Positions 49,407 to 63,041 of a DNA stretch of 64,000 nucleotides are shown here, in pieces; the stretch's first letter is position 1, and each line of letters begins with the position of its first letter. The position numbers were made by a program, and so were the translations under genes. The stretch comes from Daphnia pulex. Its lineage: Eukaryota > Arthropoda > Branchiopoda > Diplostraca > Daphniidae. The stretch spans positions 2,170,001 to 2,234,000 of the forward strand of contig NC_060027.1 of assembly GCF_021134715.1 (NCBI RefSeq), in the 5' to 3' direction. Below the pieces are notes generated by a model, which did not search any database, was not told the origin of the DNA, and saw nothing but the letters and a program-made list of their open reading frames with translations.

Positions 49407-52400
49407 TTAACGACCGTAACCACTTCCACCTACGGACTGTTGTGTTGGGAATTGCTGTTGATTTTGGAAAGCCGAGTTGGATTGTTCAACAATGCTGGCT
49501 TCGGGTTTTGCCATTTCTTGATGCATCCATGGAGCGGCGGCCATCACGTCGGCGAACACGCCCGGCTGCTGTTGATTGCTGCAGCCCACAGACCAGGACG
49601 ACAGACCGATCAAAACGTGACTGCCATCAGGCCGCTGGCAAGCCAACGGAGATCCCCCATCAACCTAAAATAACAAACAACACATTTTTGGTTGTTGCCG
49701 GCTCGGTTTCTAGGATTATCTACTAAAATTAGCAAGTTTAATATATCTGGTAGAAACGGGCAACTCACTTTGCATGGGTTGACGCTGTTCTGGGTCGAGG
49801 CGCAAGTGAAACTTTTGTGTAATTTGAAATATTTGCCCAGATGGGAATTTTGTAGAGAGTTTTGGCAGTCGCTGTTGCGCACCACATCCACCTGGACCTT
49901 GTTCAAAACTCCGCTTTGAAGACCTTTACCGACCGCGTTTGAATAATACACACAAGCAATTAACTACGGTCTGGATCGAATTGGTGCGTTTAAATATTCC
50001 ATCGAAAGAATTAGACATGCACGAACTTACCAGAGAGGGTATCGTGGCCCCATCCGGAGACGACGCATTGTGAAACCTGCGGCTCCGATTCAGTCGGAAG
50101 ACAGATTGGAGCAATATGAGCTTGTCCCGAAGGTGCGGCTGTTGCCAACATGAGAACGGCGGTGTCGTGAAAGAGAGAACCTTCAGCGAAATCGGGATGG
50201 CCGACGACGGCCGACACGGGAATTTCATAATGCGGAAGAGGTTCGTTTGTAACGCCGGCGTGATGTTCTCCAAGTCGGACAATCAGGTTAGAAGGGATAG
50301 TTCTGTAAAAGTCGGAGAAGATAATACGATTTGGCAGAGTTTCCACGGCGACAATTAGATTAATGAATTTTTGTTGTTACCCCTGGACGCAGTGGAAGGA
50401 AGTAGCCACGAATTTCTGGCCGATGAGAGCGCCGGAGCAGGTCATCGATCCATTAACATGGGCGACCATCGCATGCCAAGGGAACTCGCCTGGTGCGGCT
50501 TCACCAGTGCCAAGTAATTGGGACATGGGTCTGGAGATTCCGCATTGATTATCTAAGACTTGGGCGGCGGGCACTGGCGGAGGTGGAGGGACGTAGGATT
50601 GATGGACTACAGGTTGTACTGGCGGAGGAAGGATTGTCACTGGCGGCGGTGGAGGCGGAAGAATTGTTACTGCCGGCGGAGGTGGGGGTGGCAAATAACT
50701 CTGAAGAAATAATAATCAATTGAAATAAATTTTTCAAATTTAAAAAAATGAAATTTCTAAAATACTAACCAGATCTGGCGGAGCAATCACAACTGGTTGA
50801 ACTGTAGGTGGAGGCGGCGGCGGAGGCAACTTGCAGCAGACTCCAATCTGACCATATTCGGCACTTTGGCATCTCTAATCATTAGCATAGATGAATAAAT
50901 CAAATTAAAACGAAAGGAAAGCTACAGAAATGATTTGAATTTACCGCGTTCGGGCTGTCATCAAACGATTCAAATCGACCGCCGCAAACATGAGCCGGAA
51001 TACATTCATGTGTCGAAAGGCACTGGATCAAAGGAGGTTGGGTAGGTGGGGGTGGAGGGGGAGGTAAATAGGAATCGGGAGGCGGAACAACGACAGGTTG
51101 GATCGGAGGAGGAGGTGGTGGTGGTGTTGTAGTAGTAGTAGTAGTTGTTGTTGTTGGGGGCGGTGGTCGATTGCAGCAGACTCCAACTTGGGAGTCGAAA
51201 GTTACACATCTCTATAAACAATACCGAATGAATAAATTTAGCCTAGTCCACTACTATAAATAAATAATTATCGATTTACCGCGTCGGGACTGTCATTGAA
51301 AGGTTCAAATCGACCGCTGCAGACGTGAGCCGGAACACATTCTTGGCTGGCAAAACATTGGATGTACGGCGGTTCGGTAGGTGCTGGCGGAGGAACGTAA
51401 GAAATGGAAGGAGTCGGGGGTGGTGGAGGCGGTCGAGTCGGTTCATGGACAACAGGCTCGACGGGAGGTTTGGCCATTCCAGGCATGGGCATGGGCATAC
51501 CAGCCGGCCACGGGTCGTTGTAAAGTGGATCACGACAACAGTAGCCAATCTGATTGGTCTCTACATTCAAGCAAGACTAGACACACAAAAAAGCCATCAG
51601 TCAAGTGTATACACCCTGAATATTTAATAAAAATTGGGAAATTACCATGAGAGGTGTACGATATGGTTTCAACTGTTCAGATAAGAAAATGGGTTTGTCT
51701 ATCATGACACCGTCTATGCTGCAATATTCTTCCAGGACACATTTCAGAGCTGCAGCACACCCTGGATAAGGTAATGCATCTGGACCTTGTGCCACTCTTT
51801 TTAAATCAATTTAACAATTAGAAACTTTCTAGCTGGAAACAAGAACAAGTTGGAAAATGTGAAATTGATCCATCGACTTACGACGGTTGCGTAGGTGGAG
51901 CGAATGGTGGTGATGTTGGTCTAGTTGGAGCTGGCGTGAAAACCGGTGGCGGTGAAGGTTTGAAAGTGGGTGGAGCAGGGGTGTAAACGGGCGGAGGTGG
52001 TGCAGTGGTGTAAGCGGGCGGAGCAGGGGTGTAAACCGGTTTCCTTGTGGTTATGATGGTAGGCGCTGGAGGATAATACGTCGGTGTTGGTTGCCCTACC
52101 ACTGGTTGCTGAACCGGTGGCGGGGGATAATACGGAGCTGACGTGGCTGTGCATCCGCCGGAGCAACCCGAAACTTGATTCGACGGTCCCTGGATCACTG
52201 GCTGCTGGACAGGTGGTGGGGGGCTATAGGTAGGTTGCTGTACAGGTGGTGGAGGATTATAGGAAGGCGCTGCTGACGGAATGCATCCGCCGGAACAGCC
52301 TGAAACTTGATTCGACGGTCCCTGGATCACTGGTTGCTGGACAGGTGGCGGGGGATTATAGGAAGGTGCAGCTGGAGCACAGCCGCCACCGCCGGAGCAA

Positions 52401-53358
52401 CCCGAAACTTGTTGGTTTTGAACGGGAGGTGAAGTAGGGTAGTATGTACCTTGAGACGGTTGTTGTACGACGGGCTGTTGCGGCCTTGGTGGGGCATCCT
52501 GACAGCAAACTTCGTTTCCGGAAAAGCCACAAGGTCGGCCATAGTTCATCAACTGCGTTGTCGAAAAAAATTTGCAAATTCATCCAGCGCAATGACGTCA
52601 TTTAAAAAAAAATGATAATGTAAGCGGAATAAAAAAAAATATTTAAAATCGGAAGCCTTTAACACCTAGGAATGTTATTGGATAGTGGGCGATAGAACCG
52701 GTTTTCCCCCTTCAAACTGGAAAAATATGATTATACCTCTTCGACGGATGGGTTCTTGAAGGCGTGGCCCGAAGTGGATGCAAGCGAGATGACGCCATTT
52801 CTGCAAGACTTGTAGTTGACGCAACTGAATCGTCGCGGGCAATCAGTTCCCTGATGCGTGGAGCACGGATGACCGGGTTTTTGCCAGTAATGATTGCAAC
52901 AGCTACCGCCGCTACTGATGGACGCTGAAGCCGCTGGTGCTGCTGCCGGAGCGCTAAATAATGGTGAACTGCACGCTTCGCCTGTGCATCCAGCGACGGA
53001 GGCGTAATTCTGCCCCGGTTGAGCAGCTCCTCCGGCCGAAACACCTTGGGTCTGAGCGGCTCCTTCGCTGAACGGTGACTGGGAGCCTTGCCACCAGTAA
53101 TGTTGTTTCAGTTCGTTTCGACCTGCTTTGTGGCTCGAAATGATTAACGACGCCACGATTAAAAAATTTGTTTTCCCACTCACCTGAACGGCTGGGCTGG
53201 ATTCCCAACGAATCGTAGCTGGATGCGCTAAAGGCCGGCTCGAAATTAGTCGAACCCGATCCGACTACCGAACCGTAGGAAATCTGGCCGCGAGGTTTGC
53301 ATTCAATCAAACCAAATATGGCTATCAGGAGACAGGTCAGTGTCGTCCAACTAACCAT
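49407..53358 (-). CDS. Masquerade-like serine protease homologue, proline-rich, catalytically dead
   Basis: Eleven exons (complement): 53184..53358, 52737..53122, 51882..52552, 51646..51796, 51280..51576, 50945..51211, 50770..50874, 50381..50700, 50031..50302, 49769..49923 and 49407..49664; 1018 residues. A signal peptide (MVSWTTLTCLLIAIFGLIEC) is followed by cysteine modules separated by proline-rich linkers, including three units with VSGCSGG and PPPPVQQP and two near-identical modules ending AHVC.GRFE.F.DSP.A. The C-terminal trypsin fold keeps histidine (TSFHC) and aspartate (HDTAVLML), but the serine motif reads VDGGSPLAC, with glycine for the catalytic serine. Crustacean masquerade-like proteins of this type bind microbes or act in adhesion and prophenoloxidase regulation. 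Several central exons are phase 0-0, fitting growth by exon duplication. Confidence 0.9.
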
Positions 53359-53518
53359 CCTGGAAACGGTTCAAGATAAGAAAAAAACAATTTGTTAGAA
53401 TAAATCGATCCCCAATAGATACAAGTCATCCGCAAATCATACCTGGAAAATAGAGAGAGAAACTGGAGGATAATTGCAAACCAGACACGCGGATGGAGCA
53501 AAGTTGGAAACTCAACGC

Positions 53519-53557
53519 AAACTGAAGGGGCCCACAAGTCCGTCGCAGCTTTAAATA
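53519..53557 (-). promoter_or_regulatory. TATA box and initiator of the serine protease homologue gene
   Basis: On the minus strand TATTTAAA (53550-53557) is followed about 32 bases downstream by TTCAGTTTG (53519-53526), an arthropod initiator (TCAGT). A leader exon would run from about 53524 to a donor TTCCAG|GTATGA at 53443, joining just ahead of the ATG. Spacing and motifs fit a focused core promoter. Confidence 0.65.
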
Positions 53558-53599
53558 CCTGTGCGAGAGCCTCTCTGATTGAGCCCACCTTGACGGCTA

Positions 53600-56500
53600 G
53601 CTTCGACTACTACTAGTATACATTTTTGTTTTCTGTTTTTTTTTTCTCTTTTCATCTCTCTTTCGGTCTTCCTGGGCGAAAGATAGAACCACCTCCTCTG
53701 CCCGCTAGCGCTTGTTTCTCTCTCTCTCTCTCGTTTTCTTTCTTTCGTTGCATGTGTGGGTGTTTGTCTTTTAGGGGTTTTTCATCATTCAACACCACCA
53801 AAAGTCACGAAACCAACCAGCACTATTCACGCATAGGTTTGACCCCGACACACCAAAAAAAAACCACGAATAAAGAATTTTACCAACTAAACGTGTTTCT
53901 TTTCTGGTGGTGGTGTTATTTCACATTTTGTTATCTTTTACTAAACAAAATAATAAAATTTCAACATTTCACTGGATCTGGTTAGATATTAGTCATACTT
54001 CCCACCCAGGTGTTGCTTGTGAGTTCAATAGTATTCGACAACTTTTGCTCAGAAATATCTCCCACATTTTGATACAATTAGAAGATGACTAAATGTACAA
54101 TGAACTGCATCTGTACGAAATTGGAACAACAGATGTGAGGTGAATGAATGTTGCGACAATTGCTACATCTGCGCACCTGTTCAAATAGCAATCAGCTACT
54201 GTAAGAGTTGCTCATTACACGATAAGAATCAGGAACGAATGTAAAATTACGTAGGCAGGAAACTGTAAATTCCCTTATTCTTTTTTTAACACCTCGTCTA
54301 GAAGATGGCGGTGAAAAAAGAATGTTGGGTAAGGTCAATGTACACGTTAAATTGTCGAACAAAATTCTATAGCCACGGGAAGATTAGGAAACACTCTTCT
54401 CGGAGCATAGGAATGATCCGCTATCGTGGCTATTCATCTTCACACAGGTTTAGAGACAAGTACTGCCATTAGGAACGGAAAAGCCCGAAAAGTACAGTTA
54501 CTTCAAAGTGCCGCGGCAGCAAAGGTAGCCCACAAGAAGAAAAAAGGAACGACAGACGAGGCAATAAGACTGCCGTGTCACGGTGTCTAAAGTTCACGAA
54601 CACACAGACAGCGGAGCTCACCCCCGGTGTCGTTATGTCCACCACATCTCAAACAGTGCACGCATCATAAAACTTTTTTTTTTTTTTCTTATTCTTTTCA
54701 TCACCTTGTGGTATTTGAGGTTTTCCAATGGCCTGTCTGACGAACGACATTGAAGAGTCTCCGATGTAACGCAGCAGCACCTTTTTCCTTGACGACAACT
54801 GTCAATCGACGTGAAAAGAGTAAAAAGAAATCGAATTGAAATTAAAACCGCATTGTGTCGCTCGGGTGAAATTCTGCGTTAACTTTTTCACCATTTCGGT
54901 TTTGGCATTAGAAATCATCGGAGGAAACCGTGATGGATAACGCAGTCCGGGATAGATCCAAAATGGAAGGAGTAGCAGCAGCCGAGAGAGATAGGGATAA
55001 AAATTCGCCTCGCCCTGTGGCCATATTGGGGGGGAACAAAGAGAGATGGCCTCCTCCCATGTTTTCACGATTTTTGGTTTCGTTTCTTCATCCTTAAAAA
55101 AAAAAAGAATGCATACATACATACGAAAAATAATGTTATTTCGTTTGTTCTCTTAATATGGGGTTTTGTCGGTCTGGTTCCACTATTTAGCCATGACGTC
55201 AGCATCGCAATCATTTCTATTTCTCAAGGGGGAATTTTTTTTTGTGTGAGCGACATTCTTTTCTTCATCCGTGACCCGCATCAAAAACCCGTCCGGAAAC
55301 GGATTATTGCGATGTACCCGTTCACCTTACATCACATCGAAATTAAAAGTGAAAGAATCAGACGTGAGAACCATCAAAACATTTGCTTGGGAAATCACGA
55401 AAGAGACCTTGAAATGAAAAAGATGCCAAAAATAAGAAGAAAACAGCACACACCCAAATCGTACAACATACCATAGTATACACACACACTGTCTTCTTTC
55501 CCAAGACCAAAAACGGCAAGTTCAATTGCAACGAGGAGGTTGACTTCGCAAGATGAGAGTTGAAAGGACACGCCTATCGTTATACTACAACAACTGCAGA
55601 AAACAAAAAGAATAGTTGTTAACTCCTGGTAGTAAGAATGGCTGGGATGGCTCGTCACATTATAATGATTAATGATAGAGAAGTGCTGAATTCATTCCCA
55701 GGGAAACTGCCACAAGGTTGACAGGCGAAAGAGGATTTTACGTCAAGAGAAGAGACGGATGCTTTTCGATATAGTCGACCTTCCCGAGAATAAAACAAAC
55801 AAAAAAAAGACTTACGATCTCATTGGAGGACGGACGAGTTTGGGCGTTGTATAGGGTGGTAGTACCTAAAAAGAAATTCTCTTTTTCAAAGAAAATGCCG
55901 GAAGGTTAATTCATTTATGATCACACAACAATGAGGAAGCCATTGAAGAAGCGCAACCCGCTGGCTGGAGATTACATGTCAAATATTACGCGAAGGCGCG
56001 ACAACCGAGGCAGATATTCACGTCGTTTGTGTTGACGTCAATAATCGATCAGAAGAGATACAAGATGCCTAGCCTGCGGTTTTTTTTTTCTCTACGTAAC
56101 GGGCTTACGGTCGACAACACGCAGGGCGTCGTTATCACACTCACGACAGACTCGTTTTTGAAACGACCGTCAAATTCTCCGGTGGTAGATCTTTATCGCC
56201 AACCATGACTTTGTTCATTTTCTCCTTTTTCCCCATGGCTAAACTCACCGGACTCAGCTGAAGATGTGGCGACAGCCAATGACTTTCAGAGGTTAGCCTA
56301 GATCCGGGTTTCTTCGTCTTCTTCTTCTTCGCACATTTTTCTGACACGGCTTGGGTCTTAGCCAACTAAAGTGAAAGCTTGAATGATCCAACATCTCTTA
56401 GCAAATCGTCCAGCGTGCCAGAAAGAAAGTGAAACCCGTCGCTGGCCTAGAAAAAAAAACAAATAACAAAAAAGGCGCAAAACGGAAAAAAATAGAAATA

Positions 56501-57132
56501 AAAAATAATAAATAAACACAACCCAACGTCCTAATCAATAATAACCATCTTGCGTGGTGGAGGCAGCCCGACCGCTTTCTATGGCCGACTATTGGCTGGT
56601 CGCCCAAGTTCAACATCGTGTCTGAGTCATTTCAAGGACGGATCGCACAGCTGCCACCACCTAGTGTAGCACAACATCAAAACGGACGGGCGGGATGGCT
56701 GATATTGTTTTGTATTGGCTGCAGAAGAGAACAGAGAAGGAAACAGGACCAATATTCTTATACTTAAAAGGGAGAAATAAAAAAAAAGTGGGAAACTAAA
56801 TTAATGGGACAGGTAAATTAAAAAGAAGGGAAGACAAATATAGATATTCTTAAAAAAGGATAAACCAAAACGATTTGGGAGTGAGTGATCCAACCACACA
56901 GCCAAGAGCAATCCAATTTGCGACTCGGAATTTCATAGTTTTTTTTATAGGTAGATTTTCCCCTCCCTTATTTTTTAAAGAGATGCAGACCAAAAAAAAT
57001 CGTTTTTTTCTTTTAAATCTCTACCAATATTGGAAACAAATCTGTAAACGGATTTTTAAGGAAGCGTGAGGTCCCGATGAAATGATGTTTTCCCGGTAGT
57101 TCCTCTTTGTTATTCATCTCTATTGCAATAAA
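53600..57132. other. Large intergenic region upstream of the protease homologue
   Basis: About 3.5 kb. It begins with a CT microsatellite (53719-53732) and includes CCACCTAGTG at 56657-56666. Several open frames of 60-110 codons were examined, mainly on the minus strand; none has consistent splice sites or a recognisable protein. Confidence 0.45.
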
Positions 57133-59821
57133 TTAATAACCGTAACGATCCTGTTGATAATAAATAAGATCAAATCAGATTTGGTTCTCAAGGCCTTTGC
57201 ACAAAATGTCTGATTAACTAACCTGTATGCTGCTAGCGAAATCGTTAGCCATTGAGGAGAGTTTGCTTGCCACTTTGGTGACGCCCTGACGAACGCTTTC
57301 CTTCACTTCGTCCAAATCCGGGGTCTTTAATGAGATAAGACGATTAGATTCTATTAAACATGGACACAAAAACGAGCGCAGTGACATCACCTGGATGTTG
57401 TAAGAAGGTCCAGCCGCGTTTTTGGAACGTCCAGTATTAGAACTACCTGTCCCGAAATAGTCCGAAGAAGAGATTCCCGACGAGCCCTGAAATCGTGATA
57501 AGTTCGACCTTCGTTCCTGCTACAATTGTTTTGAAACGAACAATTCCGTCAAGGTCCGATTAGAAAAAAAAAAAAAAAACGAGAATGTTATTTATAGTGT
57601 TACCTCGGCACTGCCGGAATCCTGGAAAAATTGGTCAGACGAAATAGCTTTAGCGCTGCCAAACTTTTTCTGCGCTTCGCCACTATCGACTGTTGACTGC
57701 GAGTCTTTCGTTTTCGATGAGGAGCCATAAGTTGAGCCGGATAATTTACTACTGGCCGTAGATGATCCGTAATTCGAGCTGGAGGAAGTTGGACCACCAC
57801 CAAAAGACGAGGCCGCACTTTGAGACGGCTTGGAAACGGGAGCGAAATCGCTCAACATGTCCCAATCAGAGTCGCGACTAGATTTGCTGCTTCCGCCACG
57901 GGTCAGCAAATCATCAAGTCCGGAATTCCTTAAACAAAAAGTAATGATTGGTTTAAACATGTATCTAATGAGTTTCGTTGATGGGCTTTACTTGGAGTAG
58001 AACGAGTTTGAAGATTCTTCGGTCGCCGAATATGTCTTCCTATCCATGGCAGCCAATACGGACGACGGATTGGAGCTAGTAAAGGCTGAAGAATCTTGTT
58101 GAATAATGGGCATGTCTGACATGGCAGAATGACTGATATTCCTACAGAAAAAAAAAAAAAAAACAATTAAATGAGACAGGTGGTTCTTTACAAGTACTGT
58201 GACATTTGAAAGATACCTAGGGCCAGTGTTCGCCGACAAGATTCCCATGCCGAGACGTTCCACCTGTTGCGCTTTCGATGGATCTACTTTTTGTAGTCTC
58301 TCAGACTGTTTCTTCGACTCGAGGCTCAAATCTTGATACGCTAGGCGTAGAGAGCTTGTCTGTACCACCAAAGGAAAACAAAATTAATAGTAGGAAGGCC
58401 AGTCCCGTTTCAATGAGGAAGTAAAAACCCACCTGGGATTCAATTTCTTCTGGTTTGACTTCTGCCGTTTTCTGAGAACGCAGTGAGTCGGCAAGCTGGG
58501 CTTCCTTCTCGATCTCGTCAAAATTGGTGTGTACTTTGGTCGCTCCCAATCCTTTTTTGGCGCCCATCTATTTGTGTGGAGGGAAATCGTGAAAGGAAAA
58601 AAATCAAACATTGGAAGGGAAAAGTGTCAACTTTAATAATACCCCTGGTTTCTTGGCAGCTGGTTTGCGCTGTCCGATAAGAGATTTAGCAACTTTTGGT
58701 TCCGCAACCTAAACGAGAAAATAATTATTATCATTCACATTGGCCACTATTAATGATAATAATTTACATGAGCAGGTGGGTTGTTGATAACATTGACATT
58801 AGGTCCAGCACCTTGGTCTTCAGAGTCATCTTTTGGTTTGACAGGTTCAGGAACCTGTTGAGTGATCGAAAATGTTTTATTTGTTCAAAGACATTGCAGA
58901 TTTCAAGTGTTTATACTCACAATTGTCTTGGGCATGAGTGATCCATTTGTACTCACAAGTGATGTATCAGGGAATGCTTCAGTTACAGCAAAAAAGTCTT
59001 CTTCCTTCTTTTCTTGGGGAGCAGGGGCTTCAGTGCCTGAATCAATATGAAGCTACGAGGAAAACATATTTCAAATAAGTAAGCGGAACTGATGACTAGT
59101 ATTAAAAAGGTAAGTCATTACCTGGGTTCCATGAATCCTCAAAGACTGAAGCGCAAGATTTGAAAGTTTCTCCTTGTAAAGAATAGCTGCTCTAGAATTG
59201 TATTTGGTCTGAGCATCCACTGTGGAGCAATTATGTTGTCGGAAGAAAGCAGCCTGCAAACATTGCAACACAAGGGTTTATTTTGAGGTTAACTACCTGT
59301 GGCAAGTTTAGTTACACACCGCATTGGCATTTCCTCCAAGTTGCATGCTCCTCAGCTGCACCCACGTCCATTGTGTGTCCAGCTGTGTGGATCGAACAAA
59401 TGTGAGGTGAACCCCCAAATTTCTGTGGACTGAAGAGCAATCAATGCAGATGAAGACACCAAAAGTAACGGTTGACCATGTTGGATTCTTTGCCCCACAA
59501 TCGAAACATGTCTGTGAAATTAATTTTTAAATTGAGACAATCAATTCTTCTATCATGCATCATTTGATATGCAAATTAGATTCAGTTGGGTTGAATTTAT
59601 AAACTGAAGAGCAAAGAACAGTGTAAAGTTGAACCTGACACTTAACTTACTTTGTTGGCTGGAATCGATCGTAACCGTTTAAAAATTGCCCTGTAAAAAA
59701 ATTTAGTTCAAACATAATTAATCCTTCAATTAAACTCAATCAAGAACAATTAAAAGACACAAATGGTTCTAATAAAATGATATTATTACTCGATATCAGT
59801 TTTACTCGGTCCTTCCGCCAT
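57133..59821 (-). CDS. ARFGAP2: ADP-ribosylation factor GTPase-activating protein 2/3
   Basis: Fourteen exons (complement): 59790..59821, 59651..59690, 59320..59511, 59122..59253, 58921..59052, 58768..58854, 58643..58708, 58433..58567, 58217..58359, 57992..58141, 57604..57928, 57391..57519, 57223..57324 and 57133..57150; 560 residues. The ArfGAP zinc finger opens the protein ([11 protein letters not shown] to [12 protein letters not shown], with the arginine finger), followed by [14 protein letters not shown]. The basic middle ([24 protein letters not shown]) and the C-terminal repeats rich in serine ([17 protein letters not shown]) are those of ARFGAP2/3, which bind coatomer and trigger ARF1 hydrolysis on COPI vesicles at the Golgi. 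All phases close. Confidence 0.94.
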
Positions 59822-60505
59822 TTTCGTTCACAAAAAACAATTGCCGAACGCTGCCACGTGAAACAAAAAATAGATTGGACAACCTTCGTAAACTAGGTTA
59901 TCTTTTCGTACAGGTGGCGTCACGAAATATCCCGTGTCAGGTGTCCGAAACTGGGTATTGGCAAGGCCTTTCCTCTCGAAAGCCCCGGGCTGTTGTGTCC
60001 ACGTTGTCAATTCCGACCACTTTGGCGCTGCGGAGAAAGCGAAAATGGGCGAGTCCGGACTATACTTTTCCCTGTAATGTACAGTCAGCAGTGTCAGAGC
60101 TGGGAGAGAAGAGCTAGAGGTGGTCTGACTCTCTAAATCGATACCCCAAAAGTTTTCCAGGAAATGAATTAAACAACCCCAAACAACTGCTGCCAAAGTG
60201 ATGTCAAAAACCCATCCGTCAATATTTGTTTGTCGCCAACTAGAGCATGGAAATCAATGATGATTACGTCTTGTGAAGTTTTAAAGATCGATAAAAGGAG
60301 TTGTTGTTCCGGGAGTTGCTATAGTAACTATCGAATTATTAAGACTGCTGCTACTGCCGTATCGAAGAAACTATCAGCTGTTCTACAAATAGAAAGTAGT
60401 ATGTTGTGTGTGTGTGCATTGTGTTGTGTGCTGGAGAGAGCGTTTTTGTCGTGTTGTTTGTTGGCGGAGGTATAGATCACAATTTCTCTCCCTGAACTCG
60501 AAACA
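59822..60505. promoter_or_regulatory. Divergent promoter region between ARFGAP2 and the right-edge gene
   Basis: A 684 bp gap between outward-facing starts. The right part is the leader of the plus-strand gene. Open frames in this gap overlap both directions, lack splice support and are treated as chance. Confidence 0.5.
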
Positions 60506-61130
60506 ATGTCTAGTCGACGGGCAGTAGTGGGAGTAGTGCCTTTGAAGCCCAACAGCCCCAGCAGTTCACTTCCAGTCCTCATGAGCAGAGCAGTGCCCTC
60601 AAGGAGCTCCATCAAACTCAACGCTATGCGTCCGCCAACGGCTCTTGCAGTCCAACAAACGGGCGAGAGAAACGAAGTCAGTTCGCGAGTGGTGGCCACC
60701 AGTAAAACAAGTGCTCTAGTATCATCTGTCTCAGTTACAAAAGATCTCACATTGTCTAAAATGAGTTCGAAAACCGTGACGACGACGACGTCCAAGCCGC
60801 CACTTTGGCAGAGTATGAAATCATCGCTGGGCAGCCGATTGGACCGAGTGTCACCGAGTAACAAACAGGTCAAAGAGAAGAGCAACAAGGAAGAACAAAT
60901 GGCCACATCGACTGGCACAGAATCCAGCGGAGTCTTCTCCAGCTCGGAGAATGGCAGCATCAAAGATTTGAACAAAGAGTCAACAACAACAACAACACCA
61001 GTCAACAGCAACAACCGACGCCCAACCACCCAGTCCTCTACTAGTCGATTAACAGCAGCCATGGCTAAAACGACCAGCAGACTCGTGTCAAAACGACCGG
61101 CCACTACGACAACCACCACCAGCAGTGCAG
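60506..61130 (+). CDS. First coding exon of a gene leaving the window, Ser/Thr-rich (partial)
   Basis: ATG at 60506 opens 208 residues and a single base (phase 1) before the donor GCAG|GTAAGACC at 61131. The protein is low in complexity and rich in Ser, Thr, Lys and Arg (MSSRRAVVGVVPLKPNSP; SKPPLWQSMKSSLGSRLDR), typical of a disordered N-terminus of a cytoskeletal or scaffold protein. No domain is present in this exon, so the product cannot be named. The next exon is beyond the window or is not visible. Codon-periodic composition and the strong donor argue for a real exon. Confidence 0.6.
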
Positions 61131-63041
61131 GTAAGACCAAATTAAATCATCATCATCATTATTGAGTTGATTGGGCGGGTCCTTTTCACTCAAAATTGGC
61201 ACCCCTAGTTACTCTATTTGCGGTTCATTTTCACACCACGCCAAACGGTCGGCCATTTCCCCCCCCAATTTTTGATCCAATTCGGGACAACGTGTTATCA
61301 GCCAACTATTTGACCCGTTGAGAGACTCGAGCATATCTGATATCGTGATAAGGTAGTAGGTTAGCTAACAAATAAAGCACTTGACTATATCAAAACTCGT
61401 CTACGGCTTCGTGAAAGAAAACATGCGCCATTTCCTGTGTGCGTTTCTCCTCGTCTGCTAGACGACAGACTACAACCGGATTGGAGTGGATTCACGCGTG
61501 ACCGGGTCCTAGCTTTTTTCTTCCCTGCTGCGTGTAAATGATCAAGATGCAAGGTTGCGACGACTCAATCCCATTAGCATACACAACAACGTCGTCGTCT
61601 ATTGCGTTTTCGACTTTGCCTTTTGGCAAGTTCACGTGGCGGCGGGAGTCTTAATATAACAACGTCATCTCGTCTCTCCAGCAGGTGGTTTCCTAGTTCG
61701 GTTTGTTGTGTTGGAAGAAGAGGCCCCCGAGTTTTTTCGTATTTTTATGAACGTTTCTCCAGGTTAGAAACGACCTTTTGACAGCTGATTTCTATCCCTC
61801 GACTTGCTACTTACTACCAGCAGATGGAAAAGTATAAGAAACGAGGCCGCGGGACTTTTAAAACGACAGGGGTTTGTTGTTGTCGAAACCCGTTTCTCTC
61901 TGTTAGTCGCTCAAGGGTTCATTGCTCGTATAATTTTCGGTTAAAATAAAATAAAATAAAAATTTTTTTTTTCGGTCACGAGCCCTGAAAGCAACAAAAC
62001 CACGCCCAAAAAAAAGTTGTTTTTCAAAAAACACACAGGGAATTTCTTTTTTATTTTCTCTCTCTCTACCCCTTGTCGGGATGAGCTTCCAAAGGAGCCG
62101 AGAGCAATCAGCGAGAGTGGATTATACTGCACGTTGGTATCAAGCTTCTGGTAACACTACCAGTTGTGATGATATTAAATAACCTAGGCCAACCACAAAT
62201 TAACATTTTCTTGTCAATCTTCTCTCCATTTCAAGGCCCTTGTTTGATATGTCCGACCTAATCAGAGATGATCCGTGCGGTTCACCACAAGACACGAAAA
62301 AGAAGCCCCGGTTTTAATTTCCTAAAAGTCGGCCAAACCAAAATAAAGTTTCAGTTTCTTTCAATCTGATCACGAAACAAAAACACAAAACAAAAAAGTA
62401 TGTGGTTTCTTTTTATCTCGGAGAATGCGCAACGGAGAGCTGTAAATAGTAACTCTCTGGATAACACAGAGAGTCTAGAGAAACATTCTATTTTCCCCAT
62501 CAGCTGTGCATTGTGTTGTGTATAGGGGCTGCGTGTGTAGATATCGCAGCGGCGGTTGATATTTGATCATTGCCGAAATTCTTTCGCTTCTTGAGATATT
62601 TCTCTTGTTCATCATTCGATGGCGCCTCTTTCAACTCGAAAAAACTAGTCGACGACGAGGAGGAGGTGCATCCAGCCGCGGCGAGAAAAGAAGACTGAGA
62701 CTTTTTTTCTCTGTGTGTTTGTTTCGGCGTGTGGTGTAGAGGACTCCCGCCCCACCCACCTCCTCTCTAGAACTCCCGCGGGCAGCTCTCTCTAGTCTCT
62801 CCCACTGTCGCCTCTTCTTCCCCCCCTTCGTGTTGTGTGAAAGGTTTGGCTGTCAGTCGAGTTAAGAGTAGCGGAGCGTACGGTCACACGGAAAAAAATT
62901 CAAATAAAAAAAAAGTTCGTGATTTGTTTTTTTTTTTTGGCGGGAGTGACCAATTTCGTGAATTTAAAAAAAAAAGGTGGGGGGGAGTTGTACATGTGCG
63001 TGTATTTGAGACGTGATTTCAATCCTCTCCGATGTGACTCG
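61131..63041 (+). other. Long first intron and upstream region of the second first exon
   Basis: About 1.9 kb without coding signs. The last part (about 62640-62900) has CT- and GA-rich stretches and GC-richer sequence, as expected for a second promoter. Confidence 0.4.

Noticed and set aside
51110-51150. GTAGTAGTAGTTGTTG microsatellite
   Set aside because: It encodes the threonine run in a proline/threonine-rich linker of the serine protease homologue and is explained by coding sequence.
52130-52420. Direct repeats that look like a CRISPR-like or satellite array
   Set aside because: They are in-frame coding repeats (VSGCSGG with PPPPVQQP) inside one exon of the protease homologue.
54802-55122. 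A 106-codon minus-strand frame in the large intergenic region
   Set aside because: Composition is unstructured and no acceptor or donor fits; treated as chance.
59828-60196. A 122-codon minus-strand frame just upstream of ARFGAP2
   Set aside because: It lies in a divergent promoter gap, has no homology that I recognise, and is not connected by a splice site to ARFGAP2.
60328-61140. A 270-codon open frame on the minus strand opposite the right-edge gene
   Set aside because: It is the shadow of the Ser/Thr-rich plus-strand exon; its valine- and leucine-rich runs come from reversed ACC/AGC codons, and it has no splice context or recognisable domain.
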